Source: Melitaea cinxia (Eukaryota; Arthropoda; Insecta; Lepidoptera; Nymphalidae). From it: 64,000 nt of DNA. The notes under the pieces are model-generated. The model had not been told where the DNA came from. It saw only the letters and a list, made by a program, of their open reading frames with translations, and searched no databases. Position 1 is the first letter of the stretch; every line of letters starts with the position of its first letter. A program made the position numbers and the translations under genes. Where the stretch lies: the NCBI RefSeq assembly GCF_905220565.1, contig NC_059421.1, positions 5,723,501-5,787,500 of the forward strand, in the 5' to 3' direction. Below are positions 20,600-31,335 of this stretch, one piece after another.

Positions 20600-20935
20600 C
20601 ATATATGCTGTGTGGTTACGGCATCAAAGAATTTAACCACCCCCTCTCTTGCCGTGGGTATCGTAAGAGGCGACTAAGGGATAACACAGTTCCACTACCA
20701 CCTTGGAACTTAAAAAGCCAACCGATGGCGGGATAACCATCCAACTGCTGGTTTTGAAATACACAGGCCGAAGACGGGCAGCAGCGTCTTCGGTGCGACA
20801 AAACTAGCCCTGCGGTCACCAACCCGCCTGCCCGGCGACTTTGGGCAAAACACAGTTCGAGTTCACGCTACTTTCGGTGCGAACTTGTGGAGGCCTACGT
20901 CCAGCAGTGGACTACAATAGGCTAAAGTGTGAAGT
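20600..20935 (-). repeat. Family B repeat, full-length copy
   Basis: About 330 bp. On the minus strand it runs from 'ttgtagtccactgctggacg' through 'cccgtcttcggcctgtgtat' to 'cgtaaccacacag'. Copies: 26,849-27,092, 27,510-27,834, 30,560-30,870, 41,339-41,458, 55,025-55,190. Internally it carries the self-complementary phrase 'gaagac..gtcttc'. Open frames across it are shadows. Confidence 0.75.
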
Positions 20936-21234
20936 GAAGTCTCAAGCTAAATACGCTTATGAATTAATATATGGCAAAAAGTATGGTTATTTCCATATGA
21001 ATAAATTGGCAAAATACACAGATCATTGCAAATACCTATATGGCTAATACAAATGTATTCCTTGTGCTGTCCCCGTTGCGCTAACGCGACGTCCACTAAC
21101 GAAATCGAACTAGGCGTCAATGATTTGCAAAAAGTACGTATTTTGAGATTAATTTTCTGCCTCTGGACTAAATTTCTGAAAAAGTGTCTAGTGTACACGT
21201 GTGTGTGTATTACATTCTTTTTTGTACAACTAGG
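20936..21234. other. Short gene-free stretch
   Basis: Contains a fragment resembling the antisense SINE body ('tatatggctaatacaaatgt' near 21,035). Confidence 0.4.
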
Positions 21235-21515
21235 TCGGCAAAAAAGCATTCGGCTCACCTGATGGTAACCGATTATTGCAGCTTATAGACGCCTAGCTAC
21301 ACCAGAAGTATCGCATGCTCGTTGCCGACCCTACCCGCCAACCGCCCAGGCGCTTTGGTTCATTTACCTATTTACCACAGGAAGACAGCATCGCTTAAAG
21401 CAGTATTATTTCGCTGTGATCTTCTGTAAGGTCAAGATACTTCCCCAGTCGGGCTGCTCCAGATTTTGAGCAGGATATACCTACTATGTCCTACCTCAGT
21501 GATATTTATAAGCTT
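21235..21515 (-). repeat. Family D retroposon, near full copy
   Basis: Antisense copy: 'ggctcacctgatggtaaccg', 'ctgtgatcttctgtaaggtc' and 'ctgctccagattttgagcag' are the reverse of the plus copy at 12,996. Old and diverged. Confidence 0.7.
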
Positions 21516-22008
21516 AAATCATGCCCAGCTTCATTTAGAGTTATTTAGTAGTTTCGGTGTGATACGCAGGAAAAATAAAATGGAAATACAAAAATGAAAA
21601 AAAAACGGATTCGTCTTCTGTACGAATTATTAGAGAGTGCCCTTAAAAATAAATTTTCAAACTTATTTCAATAAAAATTACATTAATACATATTTTAACA
21701 CAAAAACTTATAAAATATTATGCAGAGACTTGTAGTATAAATCATTTCCGCGTGGAATGGCGACAAATATGCTGGCAGTATTTCCGGATTGTATCGCTAT
21801 TTTGCATATTATTAATTAGCATAGCAATTGCATAAACTTATTTTGTTATTTTTTTTTCTCAGAAAACTAATCTATTTGTCAAAATAAAAATTGTTAGACA
21901 TTTGGACAAAAAAATAATAACTAGATTACTTTAGCCTACTTTTCTCTTCCGCTTAATACTTGTAGTATAGTGTTAATATTATTGAATACTATTTAGTCAA
22001 TATTCATA
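21516..22008. other. Gene-free stretch
   Basis: AT-rich; no supported feature. Confidence 0.45.
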
Positions 22009-22020
22009 TAACCTAAAATT
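22009..22020. repeat. 12-bp direct repeat flanking the tRNA-like array, left
   Basis: TAACCTAAAATT, found again at 23,913-23,924 immediately after the last unit; probably a target site duplication made when the array inserted. Confidence 0.6.
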
Positions 22021-22044
22021 TTTGAATATCATATCAAAAATTGA

Positions 22045-22117
22045 CCGCTCCAGCGGGATTCGAACCCGCGTCTTCGACATACCGTGTCGACGCTCTAGCC
22101 AATTAAGCTATGGAACG
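22045..22117 (-). tRNA. tRNA-like gene, copy 1, anticodon GGT (Thr) by position
   Basis: A 73-nt cloverleaf: acceptor CGTTCCA pairs with TGGAGCG (one G-T), D stem GCTT/GAGC, anticodon stem TCGAC/GTCGA, T arm GCGGG-TTCGAAT-CCCGC, discriminator G. A box TAGCTTAATTGG and B box GGTTCGAATCC match Pol III consensus, and TTTTT follows 6 nt after the end. The anticodon loop is ACGGTAT, so position 33 is C rather than T and positions 34-36 are GGT. Eukaryotes normally read Thr ACC/ACT codons with an AGT anticodon, so either this is a modified or repurposed tRNA, or a tRNA-derived repeat head. A 12-bp inverted pair (22,028-22,039 and 22,138-22,149) brackets the gene. Confidence 0.75.
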
Positions 22118-22354
22118 ATATACCACTAGAGCGAAACTTTTGATATGATGATTTTTACTTTCGGTTTAAGCGAACCGTGGCGCCGTCTATAGTGAGTTCT
22201 TTACAGAGACTCGTAACTATTCAAAGTTTCATATTACAATGAAAATCTTTGACAGGAGACGACACCATGCTATTTTTAATATGTACGATTTTTATTTTTG
22301 TGTTACCCACAATTAGGAATTCTAAACATTTTTGAATATCATATCAAAAATTGA

Positions 22355-22427
22355 CCGCTCCAGCGGGATTCGAACCCGCGTCTTCGACATACCGTGTCGA
22401 CGCTCTAGCCAATTAAGCTATGGAACG
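22355..22427 (-). tRNA. tRNA-like gene, copy 2
   Basis: Same 73 nt as copy 1, 310 bp further on; T run and flanking inverted repeat conserved. Confidence 0.75.
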
Positions 22428-22664
22428 ATATACCACTAGAGCGAAACTTTTGATATGATGATTTTTACTTTCGGTTTAAGCGAACCGTGGCGCCGTCTAT
22501 AGTGAGTTCTTTACAGAGACTCGTAACTATTCAAAGTTTCATATTACAATGAAAATCTTTGACAGGAGACGACACCATGCTATTTTTAATATGTACGATT
22601 TTTATTTTTGTGTTACCCACAATTAGGAATTCTAAACATTTTTGAATATCATATCAAAAATTGA

Positions 22665-22737
22665 CCGCTCCAGCGGGATTCGAACCCGCGTCTTCGACAT
22701 ACCGTGTCGACGCTCTAGCCAATTAAGCTATGGAACG
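22665..22737 (-). tRNA. tRNA-like gene, copy 3
   Basis: Identical in the tRNA; the upstream (5') flank carries the single change gagtgaaac instead of gagcgaaac. Confidence 0.75.
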
Positions 22738-22974
22738 ATATACCACTAGAGTGAAACTTTTGATATGATGATTTTTACTTTCGGTTTAAGCGAACCGTGG
22801 CGCCGTCTATAGTGAGTTCTTTACAGAGACTCGTAACTATTCAAAGTTTCATATTACAATGAAAATCTTTGACAGGAGACGACACCATGCTATTTTTAAT
22901 ATGTACGATTTTTATTTTTGTGTTACCCACAATTAGGAATTCTAAACATTTTTGAATATCATATCAAAAATTGA

Positions 22975-23047
22975 CCGCTCCAGCGGGATTCGAACCCGCG
23001 TCTTCGACATACCGTGTCGACGCTCTAGCCAATTAAGCTATGGAACG
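22975..23047 (-). tRNA. tRNA-like gene, copy 4 (last minus-strand copy)
   Basis: Complete tRNA; its 5' flank is cut off about 65 bp upstream at the inversion junction near 23,112. Confidence 0.75.
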
Positions 23048-23112
23048 ATATACCACTAGAGCGAAACTTTTGATATGATGATTTTTACTTTCGGTTTAAG
23101 CGAACCGTGGCG

Positions 23113-23120
23113 TGGCGTGG
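23113..23120. other. Inversion junction of the array
   Basis: TGGCGTGG links the truncated minus unit (ending ...CCGTGGCG) to the first plus unit. GTGGCG, GTGGCG and GTGG here form a short direct repetition, compatible with microhomology or slippage at the join. Confidence 0.6.
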
Positions 23121-23143
23121 AAAGTTTCGCTCTAGTGGTATAT

Positions 23144-23216
23144 CGTTCCATAGCTTAATTGGCTAGAGCGTCGACACGGTATGTCGAAGACGCGGGTTCG
23201 AATCCCGCTGGAGCGG
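23144..23216 (+). tRNA. tRNA-like gene, copy 5 (first plus-strand copy)
   Basis: Same 73 nt on the plus strand; only about 24 bp of its usual 5' flank remains before the junction, so it lacks the upstream half of the 12-bp inverted pair. Confidence 0.75.
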
Positions 23217-23453
23217 TCAATTTTTGATATGATATTCAAAAATGTTTAGAATTCCTAATTGTGGGTAACACAAAAATAAAAATCGTACATATTAAAAATA
23301 GCATGGTGTCGTCTCCTGTCAAAGATTTTCATTGTAATATGAAACTTTGAATAGTTACGAGTCTCTGTAAAGAACTCACTATAGACGGCGCCACGGTTCG
23401 CTTAAACCGAAAGTAAAAATCATCATATCAAAAGTTTCGCTCTAGTGGTATAT

Positions 23454-23526
23454 CGTTCCATAGCTTAATTGGCTAGAGCGTCGACACGGTATGTCGAAGA
23501 CGCGGGTTCGAATCCCGCTGGAGCGG
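23454..23526 (+). tRNA. tRNA-like gene, copy 6
   Basis: Identical tRNA with T run; the spacer after it differs by one base ('tttaggattcc'). Confidence 0.75.
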
Positions 23527-23763
23527 TCAATTTTTGATATGATATTCAAAAATGTTTAGGATTCCTAATTGTGGGTAACACAAAAATAAAAATCGTACAT
23601 ATTAAAAATAGCATGGTGTCGTCTCCTGTCAAAGATTTTCATTGTAATATGAAACTTTGAATAGTTACGAGTCTCTGTAAAGAACTCACTATAGACGGCG
23701 CCACGGTTCGCTTAAACCGAAAGTAAAAATCATCATATCAAAAGTTTCGCTCTAGTGGTATAT

Positions 23764-23836
23764 CGTTCCATAGCTTAATTGGCTAGAGCGTCGACACGGT
23801 ATGTCGAAGACGCGGGTTCGAATCCCGCTGGAGCGG
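23764..23836 (+). tRNA. tRNA-like gene, copy 7
   Basis: Identical tRNA with T run; its spacer stops after 'aatcgtacatat' where the right 12-bp direct repeat begins. Confidence 0.75.
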
Positions 23837-23912
23837 TCAATTTTTGATATGATATTCAAAAATGTTTAGAATTCCTAATTGTGGGTAACACAAAAATAAA
23901 AATCGTACATAT

Positions 23913-23924
23913 TAACCTAAAATT
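23913..23924. repeat. 12-bp direct repeat flanking the tRNA-like array, right
   Basis: Second TAACCTAAAATT. The first two or three bases could also belong to the unit ('catattaa'), so the duplication may be effectively 9-12 bp. Confidence 0.6.
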
Positions 23925-26261
23925 GTGAAACCACAAATCACAATACCAATACACGTGGAATTTATGAACTGTAACATAAATAAACGCAGCGAAATTCAAG
24001 CGTTGTAAGCTACCACAAAATTTCCCTGATATAACATAGGCAAAATCATAACCAAAATAATTATTAACAAACACCAAATTAACCTAATAATCAAAACTCA
24101 CAAACCGCAGTGTTGGCAATCAATTTAACAAATAAATACATTTGAATCAACCAAGTCAACAATCGTAACTAAAATCAGTTCAAAATATGAAATCCCCGTT
24201 ATTGGGAAAACATTCATCAATTAACCGAATTGGCTTCTAATGAGGGTTGCCAATTTGGTTAATTACAAACATCTACCTCACGCGCCTACCTGTGCCACAT
24301 GCGAGGGTTTACGTAGCGTTAGAAAAACTCATTTAAAACAAACTCAATAAATGTAAAAAGCTTATTTATTGTTTTATGAGCTACTAATGAAACTATCTGA
24401 AGTATAGCGTTATCAAAGAGACAAAAGCTTATCAATTTGCACGATAATATTTCTTGTTCTGTCTTGGTCTGTTCTTCTCTCTTCTTGGTCTGTGAATATA
24501 AAAGCTGTACTTTTCTTTTGAAGTAAAATACACTATAAGGATCTATTCTTCATCATGCTGATAAAGATTATAATTAAATTATGTGCATAATAATCTTAAC
24601 CGATAAAACAGCTGTTTAGCATATCAGACTAATTACGCTTATCTTATTTTCAGAAAATTTAAGCACTCCTAACACTTTTGATTACGGTTTTGGTCATTTT
24701 ATTGATAAAACTATCAACAACCGATGATGATTCATTTTATATAAATATGTAAACGGTTTAAAGCATTCTAGGCTTATGCAGTATTATATATAGTATAGTG
24801 TAAATTGTATTTCTTAAATGTATAAATGTCCAAAGGGAAATTATAAGGAAGACGATATAAAGAGGGTAGTTGAACATTGATCAATACGCAAATGGTTTAT
24901 TACAATCATTTAGTTCTAAATTCAAATGAAAAAAAATGTAAGCATTTCACGTAACGGTGTTCAGAAATAATTTTCATCTTATGCACAGTGTTAAGGTAGT
25001 AATGCTAGGTTATGGCTATAAATTCAAAACTTCAGTAGAGTTCTCATATCTTGTCATGACGTTCCGTAGCTTGCACAATCACTACAGCTAACTTACGCGA
25101 GAGATACATTGTATTTTAATTACCCCAATATTCCTGTGTTTAGTTGAATATGAATACAAAGAAAAGCTAATAGATATTGCGATTTCTTCTACAAATATCA
25201 GGTTTTTTCTTTTGTTTTACCTGTACGTGTAGATTTTATTACACCAAAAATATATCAAAATATATTAAAATGTTACTGTTTTGCTGGAAATATATATATT
25301 TTACAAATAAACGAGTTTATCTTATCACATTTTCGAAATGTTTAAGTTGAATACTACATTTTCCAATAAAATAGATTGGGAAAGAAAGTTTGTGCGTCCA
25401 GTATAGGAATTTTTAAAGTAACTTTTCTGCCATCAACATATTGTATAAAATAGTTTATAGTAGAACAAACATCAACACATACGATAGTGATAATAAAACA
25501 AGTTGGAAGTCCTTCATCAGTTCTTCTTCATTTCCCTTCATACAAAAGTGGAAGTTCTTAATTGGTTTATTTTATTTGTTAATTATTTTTTTTATGTTAT
25601 TTACCTCATACTAAAAATATTTAAGTTATGAAATCAAAAATTGTGTCCTAAACTTTATTATTAATAATTATTTTTTTAAAACTTGATAGAAGATTTAAAG
25701 CGCCTTATATAGTTCATGCTTACATCAAGGAATTAGAAATATTTGGGTCATTTTGGTTGATCTTTAGTATTGACAAATACAAATGAAATAAATAAGTAGA
25801 CAAATTGATCTGAACGGACTACAGTTTAATGAAATCATACGTCGGAAGTACGTAAACGCGTACAATTCAAGCACAAACGTATCCGTATCACAATAATCAG
25901 CTGATTCGTCTGCATAAATATTTTGGTAACTTTTACATAAGTAAAAATATCACCTGGCAACCCTTAACGCTTAAAACTAATATTATTGCGCGCCAAACTA
26001 AAGCACCGTAGCGTAATGACCGCCCGGGAATAAGTCCGCTTTAATTACTGTAACATTATCATAATAATATACAATTTTAATTTACAAAGTGCGTTAACCC
26101 AGTTTGCGTTCACGTGGTGAAGGGAGATAATAGTTAGAAGTGTTACGGGTACATATATCCTTATATGCTTAAATGAAACATGAAACGTTCGTAAAACTTT
26201 ATATGAATTGTGACAATAAGTAAAAAATCTATGATTATTTTTTTTAATATATGCATAGTAG
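23925..26261. other. Gene-free stretch
   Basis: AT-rich, no repeat matched elsewhere in the window and no exon I can support. Confidence 0.45.
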
Positions 26262-26370
26262 AGGGAACAAACGGACAGTTGGCTCACCTGGTGGTGAGGT
26301 GACAGTGACATTCATAGACGCCCGCCACATAAGAATATTATTGGGCGCGTTGCCGACCTTTCCAATAAAA
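26262..26370 (-). repeat. Family D fragment
   Basis: 'ggctcacctggtggtgaggt' through 'gcgttgccgacct' matches the distal end of family D, antisense. Confidence 0.55.
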
Positions 26371-26848
26371 TTATGCTCTTTTTTATTCTATTTTTTATCA
26401 AAAGGTTAATTTTAGCAGATACAAAATTGAGGAGTATTTTAAATTTGGAGCTGAGAGCTTTAAAGAAGGTAATACAGATTTTATGAGACTTCATTGCCTC
26501 AACTAATAAACTGCTTTTGATTTGAAGGTTGCCAATAAAAATATCTGGCAGTTAAAATTTAGTTTTGCAGTGCAAAAAATATATCATTAACATTCATCTG
26601 TTGAATATAATAATTAAAATAAGATAAGTTTATCAGAAAATGGTAAAGTAGTTTTATGTAATGCATGGTAAATAGTGTTACCTTAAATATTTTTTTTAAT
26701 ATACTATATATGTACTTACGAGTGTGACAACGAGGGTCCTCGTGGTATCGAAGACAGGGTGCCGCATAGACCTTACGCATGTTTGGGACCTTAACGGTAC
26801 AAAAACACACAGTCTGTTAAAAATAATTTTTTTTTATTTTAATTTTAC
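26371..26848. other. Gene-free stretch
   Basis: AT-rich, no supported feature. Confidence 0.45.
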
Positions 26849-27092
26849 TCATAGTCACCACGCTGGGCAGGCGGGTTGGTGACCGCAGTACTGGCTTTGT
26901 CGCACCGAAGACGCTGCTACCCGTCTTCGGCCTGTGTATTTCAAAGCCAGCAGTTGGATGGTTATCCCGCCATCGGTCGGCTTCTTAAGTTCTAAGATGG
27001 TTGTGGAACCTTGTTATCCCTTAGTCGTCTCTTACGACACCCACGGGAAGAGAGGGGGTGGCTAAATTCTTTAGTGCCGTAGCCACACAGCA
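26849..27092 (+). repeat. Family B repeat, partial
   Basis: Runs from 'tagtcaccacgctgggcagg' to 'gtgccgtagccacacag'; lacks the first 70 bp of the family. Confidence 0.75.
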
Positions 27093-27509
27093 CGTTTTTA
27101 ATGATTGAATGATATTAATTATATTTATCACATTAACAAAGTAAATATTAAAACTTTATTTTAGTTACACTTTAGCTAAAAAATAAAGCCAAATAGTAAA
27201 TAAAATAAAAGAATAATTATTTCAAATATTACGGCTTATTTAATACATTAATTAGGAATCTACATTAAGAAAACGACGTTAATTAATTAATATTGAGAAA
27301 GCTTTTGCAATAAAACTGATATTTATTATATTTAGTCTGATTTTTATACGATAAGAAAACAAGTTAGTAATAAAAACATTATTAACAGCGTTAGTTTTAT
27401 TCTTAACACAAGGCTTTTCTTGCGACTTCTTTTGCTTCTTTTACTCGTGTTAACGAGTAACATTGAATGTGACTGTTCCCGCAAAAGTTGTAGTCAATTT
27501 AATTTAATT
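27093..27509. other. Gene-free stretch between two family B copies
   Basis: AT-rich; no supported feature. Confidence 0.45.
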
Positions 27510-27834
27510 CATCATTACAGCCTATACAGTCCACTGCTGGACATAGGCCTCCACAAGTTTACGCCAAAAATAATGTGAACTCGTGTGTTTTGCCCATAGT
27601 CACCACGCTGGGCAGGCGGGTTAGTGACCGCAGGGCTGGCTTTGTCGCGCGGAAGACGCTGCTGCCCGTTTTCGGCCTGTGTATTTCAAAGCCAGCAGTT
27701 GGATGGTTATCCCGCCAGCGGTCGGCTTTTTAAGTTCCAAGGTGGTGGCGGAACTATGTTATCCCTTAGTCGCCTCTTACGACACCCACGGGAAGAGAGA
27801 GGGTGGCTATATTCTTTAGTACCGTAGCCACACA
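27510..27834 (+). repeat. Family B repeat, full-length copy
   Basis: Complete from 'cagtccactgctggacatag' to 'accgtagccacacag'; same orientation as the copy 660 bp upstream. Confidence 0.8.
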
Positions 27835-28004
27835 GTAATTTAATTAAGAATATTATTAATAGCTGTCTTGTAATGAAAATAAAAATATTATAATTGTGTT
27901 TATTGTTTAAAAATCGGTTCCATAGGAAGTATCAGATATAAGAAACAGATCCGTCTTTTGTTATATTAGTTGAGATGCTTAATAAAACTTTATGAACAAA
28001 AACT

Positions 28005-28022
28005 CCCCCCCCCCCCCCCCCC
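28005..28022. repeat. Poly(C) run, 18 bases
   Basis: An uninterrupted run of C in AT-rich sequence; length is likely to vary and may be affected by sequencing. Confidence 0.9.
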
Positions 28023-28054
28023 GTATAATAACAATAAAGCTTTATTTATTATTG

Positions 28055-28170
28055 ACCCCAGTAGGATGTTGATAATTTCCGTGTCGCGCATCCGGAAACA
28101 CACAAAGCAAACACGAAAGTCTTGTATGGACCAGACCAGTGACAGATGTATGGACATACATCATGTCACA
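28055..28170 (-). repeat. tRNA-derived SINE, diverged body
   Basis: 'accccagtaggatg', 'ccggaaacacacaaagc' and 'tggaccagacca' are the antisense of the SINE body at 12,600-12,700. Confidence 0.5.
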
Positions 28171-29329
28171 TCATCAGATATCAGTCAATTGCAGTGATCA
28201 CTGTGCCAAAGTTTTATATCAGAGAATATTGTTAGAAGAAATGATACAAGACATATATGACGCCATCGAAGTTTGAAAGCCAAATTTATTTTTGATATCA
28301 AAAAAATTATGTCCAATTATTGTAAATTATCGAATCAGCAGCTTAGCACGTTTTATCTTAGTACTCGTATTATTCATATTAATAACGAGTATATTGCATC
28401 TTTTATTAACATAGATAACAAATTAATTACATACTCATTAAATATCAAAACAATGTCGGTATATCTGTAATTGTTAATTAATTGATTTATAGAAGTGTAA
28501 TAATCAATTTTAAGAATTTAATTCGTGATATTGCTTTAAAAATTCCAATTTATTTTTGACACGCAATAAAAATTTTATTACATGTATAATAATAATGTTT
28601 AAGCAGCTTCAAGCTTTGAAGAATTCTTGTACGAGTGCCGTGACCGTATTTGGCGACTCCTACGCATGTTCTTCGATTTTGATGCAGGTGAGCAATAGCG
28701 TGGACATGTTAAAGTAATCTCATGTTAATTATATAATTTGGTAAGTTTTGTTAGGTATATAATTTTTAAAGAATCTATCTATGTTTTAATGCATTTTTTT
28801 ATTAAGATGAAGTTTTTTTTTGTCTGACACGGAGAGTCAGAGTAATTTATTCGAAGCGAGGCAACTTCTTTACGTGGTTATTAATTGTTACGTCTAGGCA
28901 TTTTTTTACTACAGTAGCTAAGACAGTATTGTTAGCATTATTTTGTCTGTATTAATTATTCTATTTACCTCGATAAGTAGGTATAGGACGATACACATCA
29001 TAAGAGGTAACACAAAAAATACATACACATTCTCACAAAACAACAATCCAAGAAATATATTAGGATTCCTCCTCATTTTTTAGTCGGTTAATAACATTTT
29101 TTCTTTCAGTATTGTCTTTCTTTATTCAGGTTGCATATCATATCAATACTGAATGGATTTGAACGAAACTAGACACTATTTAACTTTAGTCCAATCCAGC
29201 TAGGATAAAAAAAATTATCCCGAAATCGAGAACAAATCCATTGGGAGAGCAAACGAAAATCAAAATATGGAGTTTCAAACGAAAATGCGTTTGCAAAAAT
29301 ATCATCAAAATTTTGTTGAAGTGAAACTT
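28171..29329. other. Gene-free stretch
   Basis: No supported gene. A 43-codon open frame from an ATG at about 28,596 contains a possible donor (CAG|GTGAGC near 28,687), but it has no matched acceptor or recognisable protein. Confidence 0.4.
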
Positions 29330-29530
29330 CTTTAGGCGTACGAGGGCAATTTTTTTACGGATGAAACGGCAACGTTTTGATGAAACTGCAACGTTTTCGT
29401 TGATGGCACTGGAATGGAAATCTAAAGCTTTAGATTTGTATAAATATAAACGAGACTTAAAAATTGGTTTACCAAAGAAATATCACTTCTAACATGTGTA
29501 CTTTGTACGCGCGCACTTTTTTTATTCATT
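29330..29530 (+). repeat. Dispersed repeat family F
   Basis: 'aaatctaaagctttagattt', 'ataaatataaacgag' and 'gtactttgtacgcgcgcact' recur in reverse at 35,465-35,840. Has a palindromic core AAATCTAAAGCTTTAGATTT. Confidence 0.6.
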
Positions 29531-29644
29531 AGATTACCGAATAGTTTATATTACACTCTTACACATATAAACACACTCTTTTTTAATATTGTGTGCTATT
29601 GCAAGTGACAATGGCATAAATAAAACTGACATTGGTTAAATTAT

Positions 29645-30085
29645 TTAGGCTATAATATCTCACTGCTAGGCACGGGCCTCTTTATCCATGTATGAGAAGG
29701 ATCGGAGCTTAATCCACCACGCTGCTCCACTCCGGCTTGGCCACACGGCCACACTTACTACTGTGATAATATGTCATTGCTGGACCTCTTTCTCTGTATA
29801 TGAGAAGGGTCGGAGCTTAATCCACCACGCTACTGCACTCCGGCTTGGCCACACGGCCACACTCACTACTGTGAGTAACGATCGTTAACAGGTGTATATG
29901 ATAACAACCGAGAGCGATAGCTTAACGTGCTCTCCGAGGCACGACGGGGAGACTCTTAAAGTCATCAAAACTGAAAAATACTTGTACAAATACAAATATC
30001 CATCGCGAGGGGGAATCGAACCCACAAAACGCCGGTGTTTAAGAGCGTACATAGCACACGTACCACTACACACAAGAACATTTCG
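29645..30085 (+). repeat. Family A repeat, compound copy
   Basis: The family A head occurs twice in direct repeat ('aatccaccacgctgctccac' at about 29,710 and 'aatccaccacgctactgcac' at about 29,820), then 'gtgctctccgaggcacgacg' and an antisense T-arm-like 'gggggaatcgaacccac' at about 30,010, as in the copy at 3,208. Confidence 0.65.
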
Positions 30086-30559
30086 CCCATGACTATTAAA
30101 AACGTCGGATGTGAAAAACAGCAACTTTACAGGAGAGCGATTCAAAGTGTAAATTGCGTGTATCTTTTTACTCATTTTAAGCAGGGTCATAAAATTTTAG
30201 AGTAATGCTGTACAGGCTATTTATATTTTGGATAATATTATTACTAGCCGGTATTTAATGTGTAAATATGAGAAAAGTCACTTGTTACATTTTTAACGGG
30301 TTAAGACTAATACTGATTTGTCAGAAGTACCACAACCGACATTGTTGCTTGTACGAAATTGATGATTGCTTGTCGGAAGTTCCATTTACGTCATTGTTCA
30401 TTGTTAGTATTTATAACAAATGTATGTCGTATGTAAATATTACTAAAAAACAAACACCAAAAATTTAAAAAAGTGAATATATTTATTTAGAAATAACAAA
30501 GAAAAATTTGTTGAATAAAGGAAATCGTCAAAATAAATACAAAATATTTCTTTTGACTT
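30086..30559. other. Gene-free stretch
   Basis: No supported feature; the 66-codon plus frame at 30,268-30,468 has no recognisable content. Confidence 0.4.
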
Positions 30560-30870
30560 AAATAACTCAACCACCCTCTCACCCTAGCCCTCTTCCCGGG
30601 GATGTCGTAAGAGGCGACTAAGGGATAACACAGTTCCACTACTACCTTGGAACTAACAAAGCCGACCGATGGCGGGATAACCATCCAACTGCTGGCTTTG
30701 AAATACACAGGCCGAAGACGGGCAGCAGCGTCTTCGGTGCGACAAAGCCAGCCCTGCGGTCACCAACTCCCTGCCCAGCGTGGTGACTATGGGCAAAACA
30801 CACGAGTTCACATATTTGGCGTGAACTTATGGATGCCTATGTCCAGCAGTGGACTGTGATCGGCTGAGAT
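30560..30870 (-). repeat. Family B repeat, full-length copy
   Basis: Antisense orientation; close to the copies at 20,600 and 27,510. Confidence 0.8.
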
Positions 30871-31335
30871 GATGAAATAACTCAACAAATACTTACAGCT
30901 TTTGTTTTTTTTTTTAAGTAATATTCAGATTAACTAAATCAAATCAATCTTCTTATTGACAATCAACAATTGGTGGCATAACTAAAATCCACTAAACAAA
31001 ACACAAAATCTTCTATAATAATTATCTAGATTTAATAAGACACTTGGGTAGTAATCAAAGATTTGGTTAAATCTAAGACTTATATTAATATGTTTTAGAT
31101 TAATCAATGAAAATCAGTCTTCTTCATCGAAGAAGATTCCTTCCGATACATTATAGAATTCTAATAAAAATTGTGATATCTTTTGGGGATTAGTCACTTA
31201 AATGCGTCCTAAAAATTATATTTATATTAAATTCTGTCAAAACTGTGTCATAACTGTTACATATTTCATATGTGTCCAGTGTAATTAATATAATTCAAAG
31301 CAAGGATTTAAAATCCAATATTTCTGGAGTTGTTA
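30871..31335. other. Gene-free stretch
   Basis: AT-rich; no supported feature, likely flank of the decayed element that follows. Confidence 0.4.

Larger units (their letters stand above)
22021..23912. repeat. Head-to-head array of 310-bp tRNA-containing units
   Basis: Four units on the minus strand (tRNA starts spaced exactly 310 bp) are followed by three on the plus strand (again 310 bp). The fourth minus unit breaks off at 'cgaaccgtggcg' (23,101-23,112), followed by TGGCGTGG and then the first plus unit beginning AAAGTTTCGC at 23,121. Thus about 22,278-23,069 is the reverse complement of 23,121-23,912 with only about 51 bp between the arms. Units are almost identical; I see one C/T change (22,752, gtgaaac) and one A/G change (23,559-23,561, 'tttaggattcc'). 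Each unit holds the tRNA, a T run, and about 235 bp of AT-rich spacer with no open frame. Confidence 0.92.

Noticed and set aside
22041..23840. CRISPR-like regular spacing in the 310-bp array
   Set aside because: Whole 310-bp units repeat, spacers are the same in each unit, and the genome is eukaryotic; the repeats are tRNA-containing cassettes.
22021..23912. Array as a palindromic long-read artefact
   Set aside because: Unique flanks are not mirrored, the arms end at different points of the unit, and a direct repeat flanks the block. Not excluded with certainty; long reads would settle it.
28596..28730. Possible coding exon with CAG|GTGAGC donor
   Set aside because: No acceptor or start support, two frames equally plausible, no recognisable protein.
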